This document shows, in pieces, positions 1-6,476 of a stretch of 12,504 bases of DNA (position 1 is the first letter of the stretch; every line of letters starts with the position of its first letter). The position numbers and the translations under genes are program-made. Source of the DNA: Propionibacteriaceae bacterium (GTDB lineage: Bacteria > Actinomycetota > Actinomycetes > Propionibacteriales > Propionibacteriaceae); the NCBI GenBank assembly GCA_009787035.1, contig WRGV01000014.1, forward strand, positions 1 to 12,504, given 5' to 3'. Under the pieces are notes generated by a model. The model was not told the origin of the DNA and searched no databases. It saw only the letters and a list, made by a program, of their open reading frames with translations.

Positions 1-701
1 GCCACCGGATCGCCGGGCCCCGGCTCCTCGGGCAGCGCCGGATCCTTGACGCACAGCGTCGCCGAATCGACGCGCACGCCCGCCACGCCACGGTCGAACC
101 AGAACCGCAACACATCCTCATGCTCGGCGCGCACCTGCGGATTGTCCCAGTTGAGATCGGGCTGCTCGGGCGTGAACAGGTGCAGATACCACTGCCCCGG
201 CCGCCCATCGGGGTCGGTCGTGCGCGTCCAGGTCTGCCCGTGGAAGCTCGACTGCCACAGCGTCGGCAGTCCGTCACCGGCGGGGCCGGCGCCATCGCGG
301 AACCAGAAGCGGCCACGCTCGGGGCTGCCCGGCGCGGCGGCCAACGCCGCCTGAAACCATGGATGCTGCGACGACACATGGTTCGGCACGATATCGACGA
401 TGACCCGCACCCCGCGCCGCGCCGCCGCGGCGATCAGGTGCTCGGCCTGCGCCAGCGTGCCGATTCGCGGATCGATGCGGCGGTAGTCGGCCACGTCGTA
501 GCCACCATCGGCCCACGGCGAGGCGTACCAGGGCGTGAACCATATCGCATCGACGCCGAGCCTCACGAGGTAGTTCAGCCGGGCCTCGACCCCGACCAGG
601 TCGCCGATGCCGTCGCCGTCACCATCGGCGAAGCTGCGCGGATACACCTGGTAGATGACGGCATGCCGCCACCACTGTTCCGCATCTGTCCGCTCATCCA
701 C
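1..701 (-). CDS. GH13 alpha-glucosidase / alpha-amylase family enzyme (N-terminal part, runs off the window)
   Basis: About 233 N-terminal residues of a glycoside hydrolase family 13 enzyme; the 3' end lies beyond position 1. It probably hydrolyses short alpha-glucosides in the cytoplasm, as no signal peptide is visible. Family landmarks are YQVYPRSF near residue 18, GDLVGV (35-40), DAIWFTPWYASP (51-62), conserved region I DIVPNHVSS (102-110) and region II GVRVDSA near 207-213, whose Asp is the expected catalytic nucleophile. The acid/base Glu region is off the window. The order and motifs resemble actinobacterial GH13 alpha-glucosidases; exact substrate is not decidable. I chose the GTG at 701 because AAGGAG sits 5 nt upstream; a nearby ATG in another frame does not lead into the GH13 sequence. 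The LacI-type gene lies upstream on the same strand and is its likely regulator. Confidence 0.9.
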   Translation of the reverse strand, partial: MDERTDAEQWWRHAVIYQVYPRSFADGDGDGIGDLVGVEARLNYLVRLGVDAIWFTPWYASPWADGGYDVADYRRIDPRIGTLAQAEHLIAAAARRGVRVIVDIVPNHVSSQHPWFQAALAAAPGSPERGRFWFRDGAGPAGDGLPTLWQSSFHGQTWTRTTDPDGRPGQWYLHLFTPEQPDLNWDNPQVRAEHEDVLRFWFDRGVAGVRVDSATLCVKDPALPEEPGPGDPV

Positions 702-729
702 CTCGACTCCTTCGTCGTCCGCTGCGACC

Positions 730-758
730 AACGTAAGTCAACGACAGATGTACCGCAA
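730..758 (-). promoter_or_regulatory. Candidate promoter of the GH13 gene
   Basis: On the minus strand a -10 box TACGTT (plus 730-735) lies 17 bp after TTGCGG (plus 753-758). The -10 fits the actinobacterial TAnnnT pattern; the -35 matches TTGACA in only three positions. It lies about 30 bp upstream of the GTG start and leaves room for the AAGGAG ribosome binding site. Inferred from pattern only. Confidence 0.4.
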
Positions 759-764
759 GAACTC

Positions 765-778
765 GACACAATTGTTAC
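765..778. promoter_or_regulatory. Possible LacI-family operator (ACAATTGT palindrome)
   Basis: An 8-bp perfect palindrome ACAATTGT (768-775), in a short AT-rich stretch of an otherwise GC-rich gap, sits just upstream of the predicted -35 of the GH13 gene. LacI-family proteins bind short dyads, and a LacI-type gene is adjacent, so it could be the operator. It lacks the central CG pair typical of many LacI operators and lies upstream rather than over the promoter, so the assignment is weak. Confidence 0.25.
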
Positions 779-825
779 CAAAACGTGACATATGCCGGCC
801 TCGTCGCCGGTGGATGGAGCTCGCC

Positions 826-901
826 GGGACACGATGCCCCCGCACCACCCCGAATCGTCCCCCCAACGCCACATGTGGCCCACGCGGGTCGACTTTGTCC
901 C
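826..901. repeat. 76-bp GGGACA...TGTCCC element, copy A
   Basis: The unit begins GGGACACGATGCCCC and ends GACTTTGTCCC, giving 6-bp inverted termini (GGGACA/TGTCCC) 76 bp end to end. Two other units in the window (10005-10080 and 10133-10208) have the same termini and exactly the same length. A second TTTTGTCCC follows at once (903-911) and is part of the palindrome GTCCCGGGAC (907-916). The unit contains a perfect 12-bp palindrome, GCCACATGTGGC (868-879). It lies 22 bp beyond the lacI stop, between lacI and the GH13 promoter. No target-site duplication is visible. Function unknown; a REP/BIME-like 3' element or a decayed miniature inverted-repeat element are both possible. Confidence 0.5.
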
Positions 902-923
902 GTTTTGTCCCGGGACCGAACGC

Positions 924-1934
924 TCAGTCCCCCTGATGCGCGGCGGTCGAGCCCCGCACGACCAGCTCGGGCTCGAAGAGCAGCTCGGCGCCGCCCTCCA
1001 CCTGCGAGGCGATGAGCCGGTCGAGCGTATCGACGGCGGCCCGCCCCATGGGCTCGATGGGCTGACGCACGGTGGTGAGCGCGGGATCGGTCGACGTCAT
1101 CAGCGCGGAGTCGTCGTAGCCGACGATGCTCACCTGCCCGGGCACCGCCAGCCCGGCGCGCCGGGCCGCCCGGATGGCGCCCAGGGCCAGCATGTCGGAC
1201 GCGCAGATGATGCCGGTGGCCCCCGCCGCCAGCAGCTGCCCGCACGAGGCCTGGCCGGCCTCCAGCGAGTAGGCCGAGTGCGCGACCAGGTCATCCGCGA
1301 TCTGCAGGCCGTGTCGGGCCGCTGCGGCCCGCGCACCGCGCAGCTTGAGTTCGGACGGCACATGGTCGCCCGGCCCGAGCAGCAGCCCGATGCGCGTGTG
1401 CCCCAGCGAGCGCAGATGGTTGAACGCCTGCTGCCCGGCGAGCACATCGTCGCAGCACACGCGCGGAAACGGCATCGTCTCGATGGCGGCGTTGATCAGC
1501 ACGACGGGCAGGCCCACGGCCTCCAGGCGGGCGTAGTGACTGTGATCCGCGCAACGCTCGCTGAACAGACCGCCCACGAAGATGGCGCCAGACACCTGCT
1601 GGTCGAGCAGCAGATCGACGTACTCCCCCTCGGTGATGCCGCCGGCGGTGCGCGTGCACAGCACGGGCGTGAACCGCCGCTGCGCCAACGCCCCGGCGAT
1701 GACCTCGGCGAACGCCGGGAAGATCGGGTTGCTCAACTCGGGCAACACGAGCCCAACCAGCCGACCGCGTTCGCCGCGCAGCTTGGTCGGACGCTCGTAG
1801 CCCATCACGTCCAGTGCCGTCAGCACCATCTCGCGGGTCGCCTGCGACACGCCGGGCTTGTTGTTGAGCACGCGCGACACCGTCGCCTCGCTGACGCCGA
1901 CCTTCGCGGCGACCGCGGCGAGTCTTGCTGACAT
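924..1934 (-). CDS. LacI-family transcriptional regulator
   Basis: A 336-residue regulator of usual LacI length. The N-terminal helix-turn-helix is plain: RLAAVAAKVGVSEATVSRVL at residues 4-23, followed by NNKPGVSQATRE and the hinge region. Residues from about 58 form the periplasmic-binding-protein-like effector domain, with VGLVLPELSNPIFPAF at its start and IICASDMLALGAIRAA and IVGYDDSALM further on, all typical of sugar-responsive members. It probably represses the adjacent GH13 gene and perhaps itself, with a sugar as inducer; this is inferred from position. Start: an in-frame ATG also exists at 1943, but I prefer 1934 because TACAAT at 1942-1947 would place the transcript start on or next to that codon (leaderless), no Shine-Dalgarno sequence is present, and MSARL is the usual family N-terminus. 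Confidence 0.93.
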   Translation of the reverse strand: MSARLAAVAAKVGVSEATVSRVLNNKPGVSQATREMVLTALDVMGYERPTKLRGERGRLVGLVLPELSNPIFPAFAEVIAGALAQRRFTPVLCTRTAGGITEGEYVDLLLDQQVSGAIFVGGLFSERCADHSHYARLEAVGLPVVLINAAIETMPFPRVCCDDVLAGQQAFNHLRSLGHTRIGLLLGPGDHVPSELKLRGARAAAARHGLQIADDLVAHSAYSLEAGQASCGQLLAAGATGIICASDMLALGAIRAARRAGLAVPGQVSIVGYDDSALMTSTDPALTTVRQPIEPMGRAAVDTLDRLIASQVEGGAELLFEPELVVRGSTAAHQGD

Positions 1935-1941
1935 GCCCGTC

Positions 1942-1947
1942 ATTGTA
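1942..1947 (-). promoter_or_regulatory. -10 box of lacI-type gene, suggesting a leaderless transcript
   Basis: TACAAT (minus strand) matches the sigma-A -10 consensus at five of six positions. Its last base is 7 bp upstream of the ATG at 1934, so transcription would start at or within a base of that codon. No convincing -35 is seen. The box lies in the short gap after the kinase-like gene and overlaps the alternative ATG at 1943. Confidence 0.5.
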
Positions 1948-1968
1948 CGCAGCCGCTGACGGACACCC

Positions 1969-2592
1969 TCACAGCTGCGCGGCCACGGCGTCCGTCCGGA
2001 CGAGATCGGCGACCATCCGCGCGGCCTCGGCCATCTTCAGGGGGACGAACCCGGCGGCGACAGCCCGGGCGCGCAGCGCGGGCTCCTCGCGCATCAGCAT
2101 GCACCCGCGGACGAACAGGATGTGCGGGGCCTTGCGGTGCTCGGCCAGATCGCGGCGCAGCCGGCGCCACCAGTTGACCAGCCTGGGCCGGTCGAGCCAG
2201 ATCGCCAGCACCGGCGTGTCCCCCGCGCACTCGCGCAGGCAGGCCAGACTGGTCGCGAAGATTCCCTCGGCCACGATCGCCGGGGCGTCGCCGATGTCGA
2301 GGCGCTGCGTGCGGACGGCCCGGTTGGCGGCAATGTCGTAGACGGGCGTCTCCACCGCCCCATCGCGGGCCAGCGCGACCAGTGCCGCCGCGGCGGCCTG
2401 CGCGTCCCACGTGGCGGGGTCGTCCCAGTCGATCACCCCGGACGGCAGCCGCGGCAGATCCGGAGCGTCATCGTTGCGGTAGAAATCATCCAGGCGCACA
2501 CTCGGCAGCCCCGAACGGCGCGCCAGCCGCGACTTCCCGCTGCCGGAGGGGCCAGCAAGCAACACGATGGTGCGGGCGGCTGGCTGGTTCAC
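1969..2592 (-). CDS. Uridine-kinase-like P-loop ATP-binding protein
   Basis: A 207-residue P-loop protein. Walker A is GPSGSGKS at residues 14-21, followed by VRLDDFYRNDDAPDLP, the DDFY element typical of uridine kinase and related small-molecule kinases. Further features are WDDPATWD, TPVYDIAANRAV, PAIVAEGIFA (a Walker-B-like strand) and an Arg-rich lid-like stretch WWRRLRRDLAEHRKAP. It likely phosphorylates a nucleoside or another small hydroxylated metabolite; true uridine kinase activity is not established by the sequence. The start is uncertain: I use the GTG at 2592, since TACGAT at 2599-2604 would put the transcript start exactly on it and the protein then begins shortly before the P-loop. 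An in-frame ATG at 2628 would add 12 residues but has no ribosome binding site. It follows rplQ on the same strand but is separated by a strong hairpin. Confidence 0.8.
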   Translation of the reverse strand: MNQPAARTIVLLAGPSGSGKSRLARRSGLPSVRLDDFYRNDDAPDLPRLPSGVIDWDDPATWDAQAAAAALVALARDGAVETPVYDIAANRAVRTQRLDIGDAPAIVAEGIFATSLACLRECAGDTPVLAIWLDRPRLVNWWRRLRRDLAEHRKAPHILFVRGCMLMREEPALRARAVAAGFVPLKMAEAARMVADLVRTDAVAAQL

Positions 2593-2598
2593 GCAGCC

Positions 2599-2626
2599 AT
2601 CGTAGCCACTGATGCCGAATCGTCCC
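2599..2626 (-). promoter_or_regulatory. Candidate promoter of the uridine-kinase-like gene (leaderless)
   Basis: On the minus strand, GGGACG (plus 2621-2626; partial match to TTGACA) is followed after 16 bp by TACGAT (plus 2599-2604; TAnnnT). The predicted start point falls on the GTG codon at 2592. There is no Shine-Dalgarno sequence, consistent with leaderless translation. The -35 part lies within the 12-mer GCGAAATGGGAC, which is also found at 9998-10009. Confidence 0.4.
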
Positions 2627-2709
2627 ATTTCGCGGATCGCGCACCCGGCACGACGGCCACCCACCGCGATCGGTCCGTGCGGCCTGACCCGCGGCACCCG
2701 GGTATGCCA

Positions 2710-2739
2710 AAGGGGCCGCCGGCGACCCGGCGACCCCTT
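2710..2739 (-). terminator. Terminator-like hairpin after rplQ
   Basis: A near-perfect 13-bp stem with a 4-nt loop (GTCG in the minus-strand RNA): AAGGGG pairs with CCCCTT, CGCCGG with CCGGCG, and one G-U pair joins them. The wobble pair is possible only in the minus-strand transcript (it would be C-A on plus), which fits use by the rplQ-side transcript. It begins 12 bp after the rplQ stop. Only three T follow the stem, so it is either a weak-tail intrinsic terminator, common in actinobacteria, or a 3'-end stabiliser. Confidence 0.7.
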
Positions 2740-2751
2740 CGGTGTCACTGC

Positions 2752-3330
2752 TTACTTGTCGGCAGCCTCGTCCGCATCGGACTCGGTCTGCTCGCTCTCG
2801 GCCGCCGCGTCGGACGACTCCTGCGCCGCCTCGGCGACCTCGTCGGCCTTGATCTCCTGCGCGGCCTTGTCGGCCTCGGCCAGCGCCTGCTGCGCGGCCA
2901 TGATGTCGGCCACCGCGGCCTCGTCCGCCTGCTTCGACGCCGCCTTCGCGGGGCGCTTCGACGCGGCCGGGCCGCCCTGCATGATCAGCTCGATCTGCGC
3001 CATCGGCGCGCCGTCACCCTGGCGGGTGCCGAGCTTGGTGATCCGGGTGTAGCCGCCCTCGCGGTTGGCCATGGCCGGAGCCACCTCGTCGAAGAGCACC
3101 TTCAGCACGACGTTGTCGCGCACGGTCTTGGCGACGACGCGGCGTGCCGCCACGTCGCCCCGCTTGGCCTTGGTGATCAGGTGCTCAGCGAGCGGCTGCA
3201 CCCGCTTGGCGCGGGTCTCCGTTGTCGTGATCTTGCCGTGCTCGAACAGCTGGCTGGCGAGATTGGCCAGGATGATCCGCTGGTGCGCGGGGCTCCCGCC
3301 GATGCGGGGACCCTTGGTTGGCTTGGGCAT
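2752..3330 (-). CDS. rplQ: 50S ribosomal protein L17 (bL17)
   Basis: A 192-residue L17 of the large ribosomal subunit. Residues 1-120 form the conserved domain: [18 protein letters not shown], then [15 protein letters not shown], the LITKAKRGD helix and [15 protein letters not shown]. From residue 121 onwards it carries a 70-residue Ala/Glu/Asp-rich tail, longer than the roughly 120-residue E. coli protein; acidic tails of this kind are known in actinobacterial L17. AGGA lies 8 nt upstream of the ATG. It is the last gene of the alpha-operon cluster, 43 bp after rpoA, and is followed by the terminator-like hairpin. Confidence 0.98.
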   Translation of the reverse strand: MPKPTKGPRIGGSPAHQRIILANLASQLFEHGKITTTETRAKRVQPLAEHLITKAKRGDVAARRVVAKTVRDNVVLKVLFDEVAPAMANREGGYTRITKLGTRQGDGAPMAQIELIMQGGPAASKRPAKAASKQADEAAVADIMAAQQALAEADKAAQEIKADEVAEAAQESSDAAAESEQTESDADEAADK

Positions 3331-3373
3331 TTCGTGTTCCTCAGTGTTTCAGGAGGGCGGGGCCCTCAGCGGA

Positions 3374-4396
3374 TCAGTACTGGTCGTCCTCGGTGTAGTC
3401 GCCGAAGTCGTCCATCTCGTCGTAGGCGTCGGCGGCCGCGACCGGGTCGAAGCCCAGCGCGCCGTCGTCCTTCAGGCCCATGCCGAGCTCGGCCAGCTTG
3501 GCCTTGACCTCGTCGATGGACTTGCTGCCGAAGTTGCGGATGTCGAGCAGGTCCTGCTCGGAGCGGCTCACCAGCTCACCGATCGTGTGAATACCCTCGC
3601 GCTTGAGGCAGTTGTAGCTGCGCACGGTGAGCGAGAGCTTCTCGATCGGCAGGGCCAGATCGGCGGCGAGCTGCTCGTCGATCGGCGACAGGCCGATCTC
3701 GATGCCCTCCGCGTTGACGTTGAGCTCGCGGGCCAAGCCGAACAGCTCGACCAGCGTGCGCCCGGCCGAGGCCACCGCATCGCGCGGCGAGATGGCGGGC
3801 TTGGTCTCGACATCGATGATCAGGCGGTCGAAGTCGGTGCGCGTCTCGACGCGCGTTGCCTCGACCTTGTAGCTGACCTTCATGACCGGCGAGTAGATCG
3901 AGTCGACCGGGATGCGGCCGATCTCGGCCTCCGGGTTGTCGTTCTGAGCCGCCGAGACGTAGCCGCGGCCGCGCTCGACCGTCAGCTCCATCTCGATCTG
4001 GCCGTCGTCGGTGAGCGTGGCGATGTGCAGGTCGGGGTTGTAGACCGTCACACCGGCGGGCACCTGGATGTCGGCGGCCGTGACCGCCCCGGCACCCGCC
4101 TTGCGCAGGTACATCTCGACCGGCTGATCCTCTTCGCTGGAGAGCACGAGGCCCTTCAGGTTCAAGATGATCTCGGCGACATCCTCCATCACGCCCTTGA
4201 TCGTGGTGAACTCGTGCTGCACGCCCTCGATCTTGATGGACGTGACGGCAGCGCCGGGGATGCTGGACAGCAGCGTGCGGCGCAGCGAGTTACCGAGCGT
4301 GTAGCCGAAGCCCGGCTCCAGCGGCTCGATGACGAACCGCGACCGGAACTCGCTGGCAACCTCTTCAACCAGGGTTGGACGTTGTGCGATGAGCAT
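3374..4396 (-). CDS. rpoA: DNA-directed RNA polymerase subunit alpha
   Basis: A 340-residue alpha subunit that nucleates RNA polymerase assembly and contacts promoter DNA and activators. The N-terminal domain shows [20 protein letters not shown], the dimerisation and assembly signature, then the [14 protein letters not shown] strand. The C-terminal domain (roughly 240-315) contains [20 protein letters not shown] and [15 protein letters not shown], the helix-hairpin-helix DNA-binding elements, with the Arg of LTVRS corresponding to the key DNA-contact Arg. It ends in an acidic tail, as in other actinobacteria. GGAAAGGA lies about 10 nt upstream of the ATG. The 86-bp gap to rpsD holds a 6-bp stem (CCGGCG/CGCCGG) with a 15-nt loop. 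Confidence 0.99.
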   Translation of the reverse strand: MLIAQRPTLVEEVASEFRSRFVIEPLEPGFGYTLGNSLRRTLLSSIPGAAVTSIKIEGVQHEFTTIKGVMEDVAEIILNLKGLVLSSEEDQPVEMYLRKAGAGAVTAADIQVPAGVTVYNPDLHIATLTDDGQIEMELTVERGRGYVSAAQNDNPEAEIGRIPVDSIYSPVMKVSYKVEATRVETRTDFDRLIIDVETKPAISPRDAVASAGRTLVELFGLARELNVNAEGIEIGLSPIDEQLAADLALPIEKLSLTVRSYNCLKREGIHTIGELVSRSEQDLLDIRNFGSKSIDEVKAKLAELGMGLKDDGALGFDPVAAADAYDEMDDFGDYTEDDQY

Positions 4397-4482
4397 TCTT
4401 TGTCATTCCTTTCCGCGCCGCCCGCTATATGACGGACGCGATCTGCCCCGGCGTCAAGACCATCTCGCCGCCGGGATGAGGC

Positions 4483-5088
4483 TCACTTCGAGTAGAGCTC
4501 GACGATGGCCTGCTCGTTGACGTCGATGACGATCTGCTCGCGGACGGGCAGCTGGTGCACCAGGATGCGCATCTTGCCGGTGCGCGCGGTCAGCCAGCCG
4601 GGGACGTCGCGCGAATCGTGCGTCTCGCGCGCGATCACGAACGGGGTCATGTCCACCGACTTCGGACGCACGTCGATGATGTCGAGCGGTGCGACGCGGT
4701 AGCTGGGGATGTTGACCTTCTTGCCGTTGACCAGGAAGTGGCCGTGGCTGACGAGCTGACGGGCCTGGCGGCGCGTGGCGGCGAAGCCGGCGCGGTAGAC
4801 CACGTTGTCGAGGCGGCTTTCCAGCAGCTGCAAGAGCCGGTCACCGGTCTTGCCGCTCATGCGGGTGGCTTCCTCGTAGTAGTTGTGGAACTGCTTTTCG
4901 AGCACGCCGTACGCGAAGCGGGCCTTCTGCTTCTCCTTCAGCTGCCCCAGGTACTCGGAGTCCTTGGTGCGGCCGCGGCCGTGCATGCCCGGCGGGTACG
5001 AGCGGCGCTCATATGCCTTGTCGTTGCCCACCAGGTCTGTCCCGAGTCGACGGGACTTCTTGGTGATGGGTCCGGTGTAACGGGCCAT
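4483..5088 (-). CDS. rpsD: 30S ribosomal protein S4 (uS4)
   Basis: A 201-residue S4, a primary 16S rRNA binder that starts small-subunit assembly. The start MARYTGPITKKSRRLGTDL, then SYPPGMHGRGR, is characteristic, and the S4 RNA-binding domain follows with RLDNVVYRAGFAATRRQARQ and VSHGHFLVNGKKVNIPSY. The N-terminal part has no Cys, so this is the zinc-independent form. AAGGA lies 10 nt upstream of the ATG. In gamma-proteobacteria S4 represses its own operon through a leader near rpsM; whether that applies here is unknown, but the rpmJ-rpsM gap is structured. Confidence 0.99.
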   Translation of the reverse strand: MARYTGPITKKSRRLGTDLVGNDKAYERRSYPPGMHGRGRTKDSEYLGQLKEKQKARFAYGVLEKQFHNYYEEATRMSGKTGDRLLQLLESRLDNVVYRAGFAATRRQARQLVSHGHFLVNGKKVNIPSYRVAPLDIIDVRPKSVDMTPFVIARETHDSRDVPGWLTARTGKMRILVHQLPVREQIVIDVNEQAIVELYSK

Positions 5089-5134
5089 GGTGAATTCGTC
5101 CTTTGCTGTCGTGGGTGGTGCGCGCGGGCATCAT

Positions 5135-5151
5135 CGTCCCTGGTGGGGACG
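5135..5151 (-). promoter_or_regulatory. CGTCCC/GGGACG hairpin in the rpsK-rpsD gap
   Basis: Arms CGTCCC (5135-5140) and GGGACG (5146-5151) with a 5-nt loop, 47 nt upstream of the rpsD start. The same 6-nt arms form hairpins upstream of rpsM (6046-6063) and infA (6717-6730). No T-tract follows, so it is not an obvious terminator. Confidence 0.4.
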
Positions 5152-5178
5152 GACACCGCCGCGCGCGATCGGGTTGGG

Positions 5179-5589
5179 TTAGACGCGGCGCCGCTTGGGA
5201 GGACGGCAGCCGTTGTGCGGCATCGGCGTGACGTCGCTGATCGCGCCCACTTCGAGGCCCACGGCCCCCAGGGAGCGGATCGCCGTCTCGCGGCCCGAAC
5301 CGGGGCCCTTGACGAAGACGTCCACGCGCTTCATGCCATGGTCCATCGCCCGGCGCCCAGCGGCCTCGGCGGCCATCTGCGCGGCGAACGGGGTGGACTT
5401 GCGGGAACCCTTGAACCCGACCGTGCCCGCCGAAGCCCACGAGATCACGGCGCCGGCCGGATCCGTGATGGCGATGATCGTGTTGTTGAAGGTGCTCTTG
5501 ATGTGGGCCTGTCCGGCGACCACATTCTTCTTTTCCTTGCGCCGCACCTTTGTCTTGGCGGCGGCGGCTTTGCGGCCTGCAGTAGCCAT
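5179..5589 (-). CDS. rpsK: 30S ribosomal protein S11 (uS11)
   Basis: A 136-residue S11 of the small-subunit platform. Hallmarks are [57 protein letters not shown] and the C-terminal [18 protein letters not shown]. The start is the ATG at 5589: GGAGAG lies 10 nt upstream and [12 protein letters not shown] is the usual basic N-terminus. The frame stays open upstream to 6030 but that extension overlaps rpsM and looks non-coding. Gaps are 58 bp to rpsM and 90 bp to rpsD. Confidence 0.98.
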   Translation of the reverse strand: MATAGRKAAAAKTKVRRKEKKNVVAGQAHIKSTFNNTIIAITDPAGAVISWASAGTVGFKGSRKSTPFAAQMAAEAAGRRAMDHGMKRVDVFVKGPGSGRETAIRSLGAVGLEVGAISDVTPMPHNGCRPPKRRRV

Positions 5590-5647
5590 AAGCTTTGTTC
5601 TCTCCTGGAATCGGTTCAGTGATGGGAGCCGGTCCGCGCGCGGCGGA

Positions 5648-6022
5648 TCAGCGGGCCTTCTTCTTGCCGGCGACGGCCTTGCGCTTGCCCTTGCGGGTAC
5701 GCGCGTTCGTCCGGGTGCGCTGACCGCGCACCGGCAGGCCGGAGCGGTGACGACGGCCCTGATAGGTGCCGATCTCGACCTTGCGGCGGATGTCTGCGGC
5801 CACCTCGCGGCGCAGATCGCCTTCGACCTCATAGTTGGCGTCGATGAAATCACGCAGCTTGACCAGCTGCTCGTCGGTGACGTCCTTGACACGGATGTCA
5901 CCGCTGATGCCGGTGGCTTCCAGGGTTTTGACGGCTCGGGTCCGCCCGATGCCGAAGATGTACGTGAGTGCGATCTCGAGGCGCTTCTCGCGCGGCAGAT
6001 CGACTCCTTCGAGGCGTGCCAT
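5648..6022 (-). CDS. rpsM: 30S ribosomal protein S13 (uS13)
   Basis: A 124-residue S13 located in the head of the small subunit, contacting the large subunit and P-site tRNA. Hallmarks are [29 protein letters not shown] and the C-terminal signature [20 protein letters not shown], followed by TNARTRKG and a Lys/Arg-rich tail. The start at 6022 is supported by GGAAAGG 9 nt upstream and by the conserved N-terminus. An in-frame open stretch reaches back to a GTG at 6172 (50 extra codons), but it crosses the hairpin-rich leader and does not resemble S13. Confidence 0.98.
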   Translation of the reverse strand: MARLEGVDLPREKRLEIALTYIFGIGRTRAVKTLEATGISGDIRVKDVTDEQLVKLRDFIDANYEVEGDLRREVAADIRRKVEIGTYQGRRHRSGLPVRGQRTRTNARTRKGKRKAVAGKKKAR

Positions 6023-6270
6023 GTGGCCATACCTTTCCGTTGGGTCGTCCCCTCCCAGGGACGCGAAGGTGTGTGGCGTGAGGCGTTCCCGTTGTTCCCC
6101 CGCTGTGGGGGCGGGCCCCGGCCTTCGTCCGGGGGTGGTCAGCTCCGTCAAAGGCGAAGCTGTTGCGCTCACGTTGTTCTCTATGTGTCACCGGGCCTGT
6201 GCCCGGGAGTTGTCGCTCCCAGCCTCGCGGCTGGAGGGTATGTACTTGTCAACAGGGTTCTGTGCGGGTA
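6023..6270 (-). promoter_or_regulatory. Hairpin-rich rpmJ-rpsM intergenic leader
   Basis: A 248-nt gap, much longer than the other gaps of this cluster. In the minus-strand RNA it contains, 5' to 3': CCAGCC/GGCTGG closed by a GCGA (GNRA) tetraloop (6219-6234); CCGGGC/GCCCGG with a 4-nt loop (6191-6206); CAGCT/AGCTG (6140-6162); CCCCGG/CCGGGG with a 7-nt loop (6116-6134); CCCCC/GGGGG with a 5-nt loop (6097-6111); and CGTCCC/GGGACG with a 6-nt loop (6046-6063), just before the rpsM ribosome binding site. No T-tracts follow. It may be a regulatory leader of the S13-S11-S4 group; in a GC-rich genome some stems are expected by chance. Confidence 0.45.
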
Positions 6271-6384
6271 CTAGCCCTGGCGCTGCTTGTGGCGGGGATT
6301 CGTGCAAATGACGCGCACGACGCCACGGCGACGGATCACCTTGCAGTGCTCACAGATCTTCTTGACGCTCGGCTGAACCTTCAT
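6271..6384 (-). CDS. rpmJ: 50S ribosomal protein L36 (bL36), zinc-binding form
   Basis: A 37-residue L36 beginning [20 protein letters not shown] and ending [11 protein letters not shown]. It keeps the zinc ligands Cys11, Cys14, Cys27 and His32, so it is the C+ (zinc-ribbon) version. AGGGGA lies 8 nt upstream of the ATG. It lies between infA (86 bp upstream) and rpsM, the usual position in the bacterial alpha-operon cluster. Confidence 0.98.
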   Translation of the reverse strand: MKVQPSVKKICEHCKVIRRRGVVRVICTNPRHKQRQG

Positions 6385-6455
6385 GCTGAGTGTCCCCTCA
6401 TGTTGTTGGTGCCCTCGCAGGCGCGCAATGTGCCCCGTGCAAGGACTGGTTTCGG

Positions 6456-6476
6456 GTGAACCGCCGGGCGGTTCAC
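6456..6476 (-). promoter_or_regulatory. Perfect stem-loop over the infA stop codon
   Basis: Two 9-nt arms, GTGAACCGC and GCGGTTCAC, flank a 3-nt loop and pair without mismatch. The stem includes the infA TGA (6473-6475) and extends into the infA-rpmJ gap. No T-tract follows, so a processing site, a stabilising 3' structure or an attenuator is more likely than an intrinsic terminator, since rpmJ must be expressed beyond it. Confidence 0.55.

Noticed and set aside
2551..2626. GTCCC at 2622-2626 as the end of another 76-bp unit
   Set aside because: The expected start at 2551 reads GGCC and lies inside the kinase P-loop coding sequence.
2122..3507. 461-residue plus-strand open frame
   Set aside because: Antisense to the kinase, rplQ and the 3' end of rpoA; low-complexity Arg/Gly/Leu composition with no recognised motif.
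3065..4432. 455-residue plus-strand open frame opposite rpoA and rplQ
   Set aside because: It is antisense to unmistakable rpoA and rplQ; long antisense frames are expected in GC-rich coding DNA.
6247..6252. Perfect TTGACA -35 box (minus strand) just after rpmJ
   Set aside because: No TAnnnT box at 16-19 bp downstream; that space is the GNRA-capped hairpin. An internal promoter is not supported.
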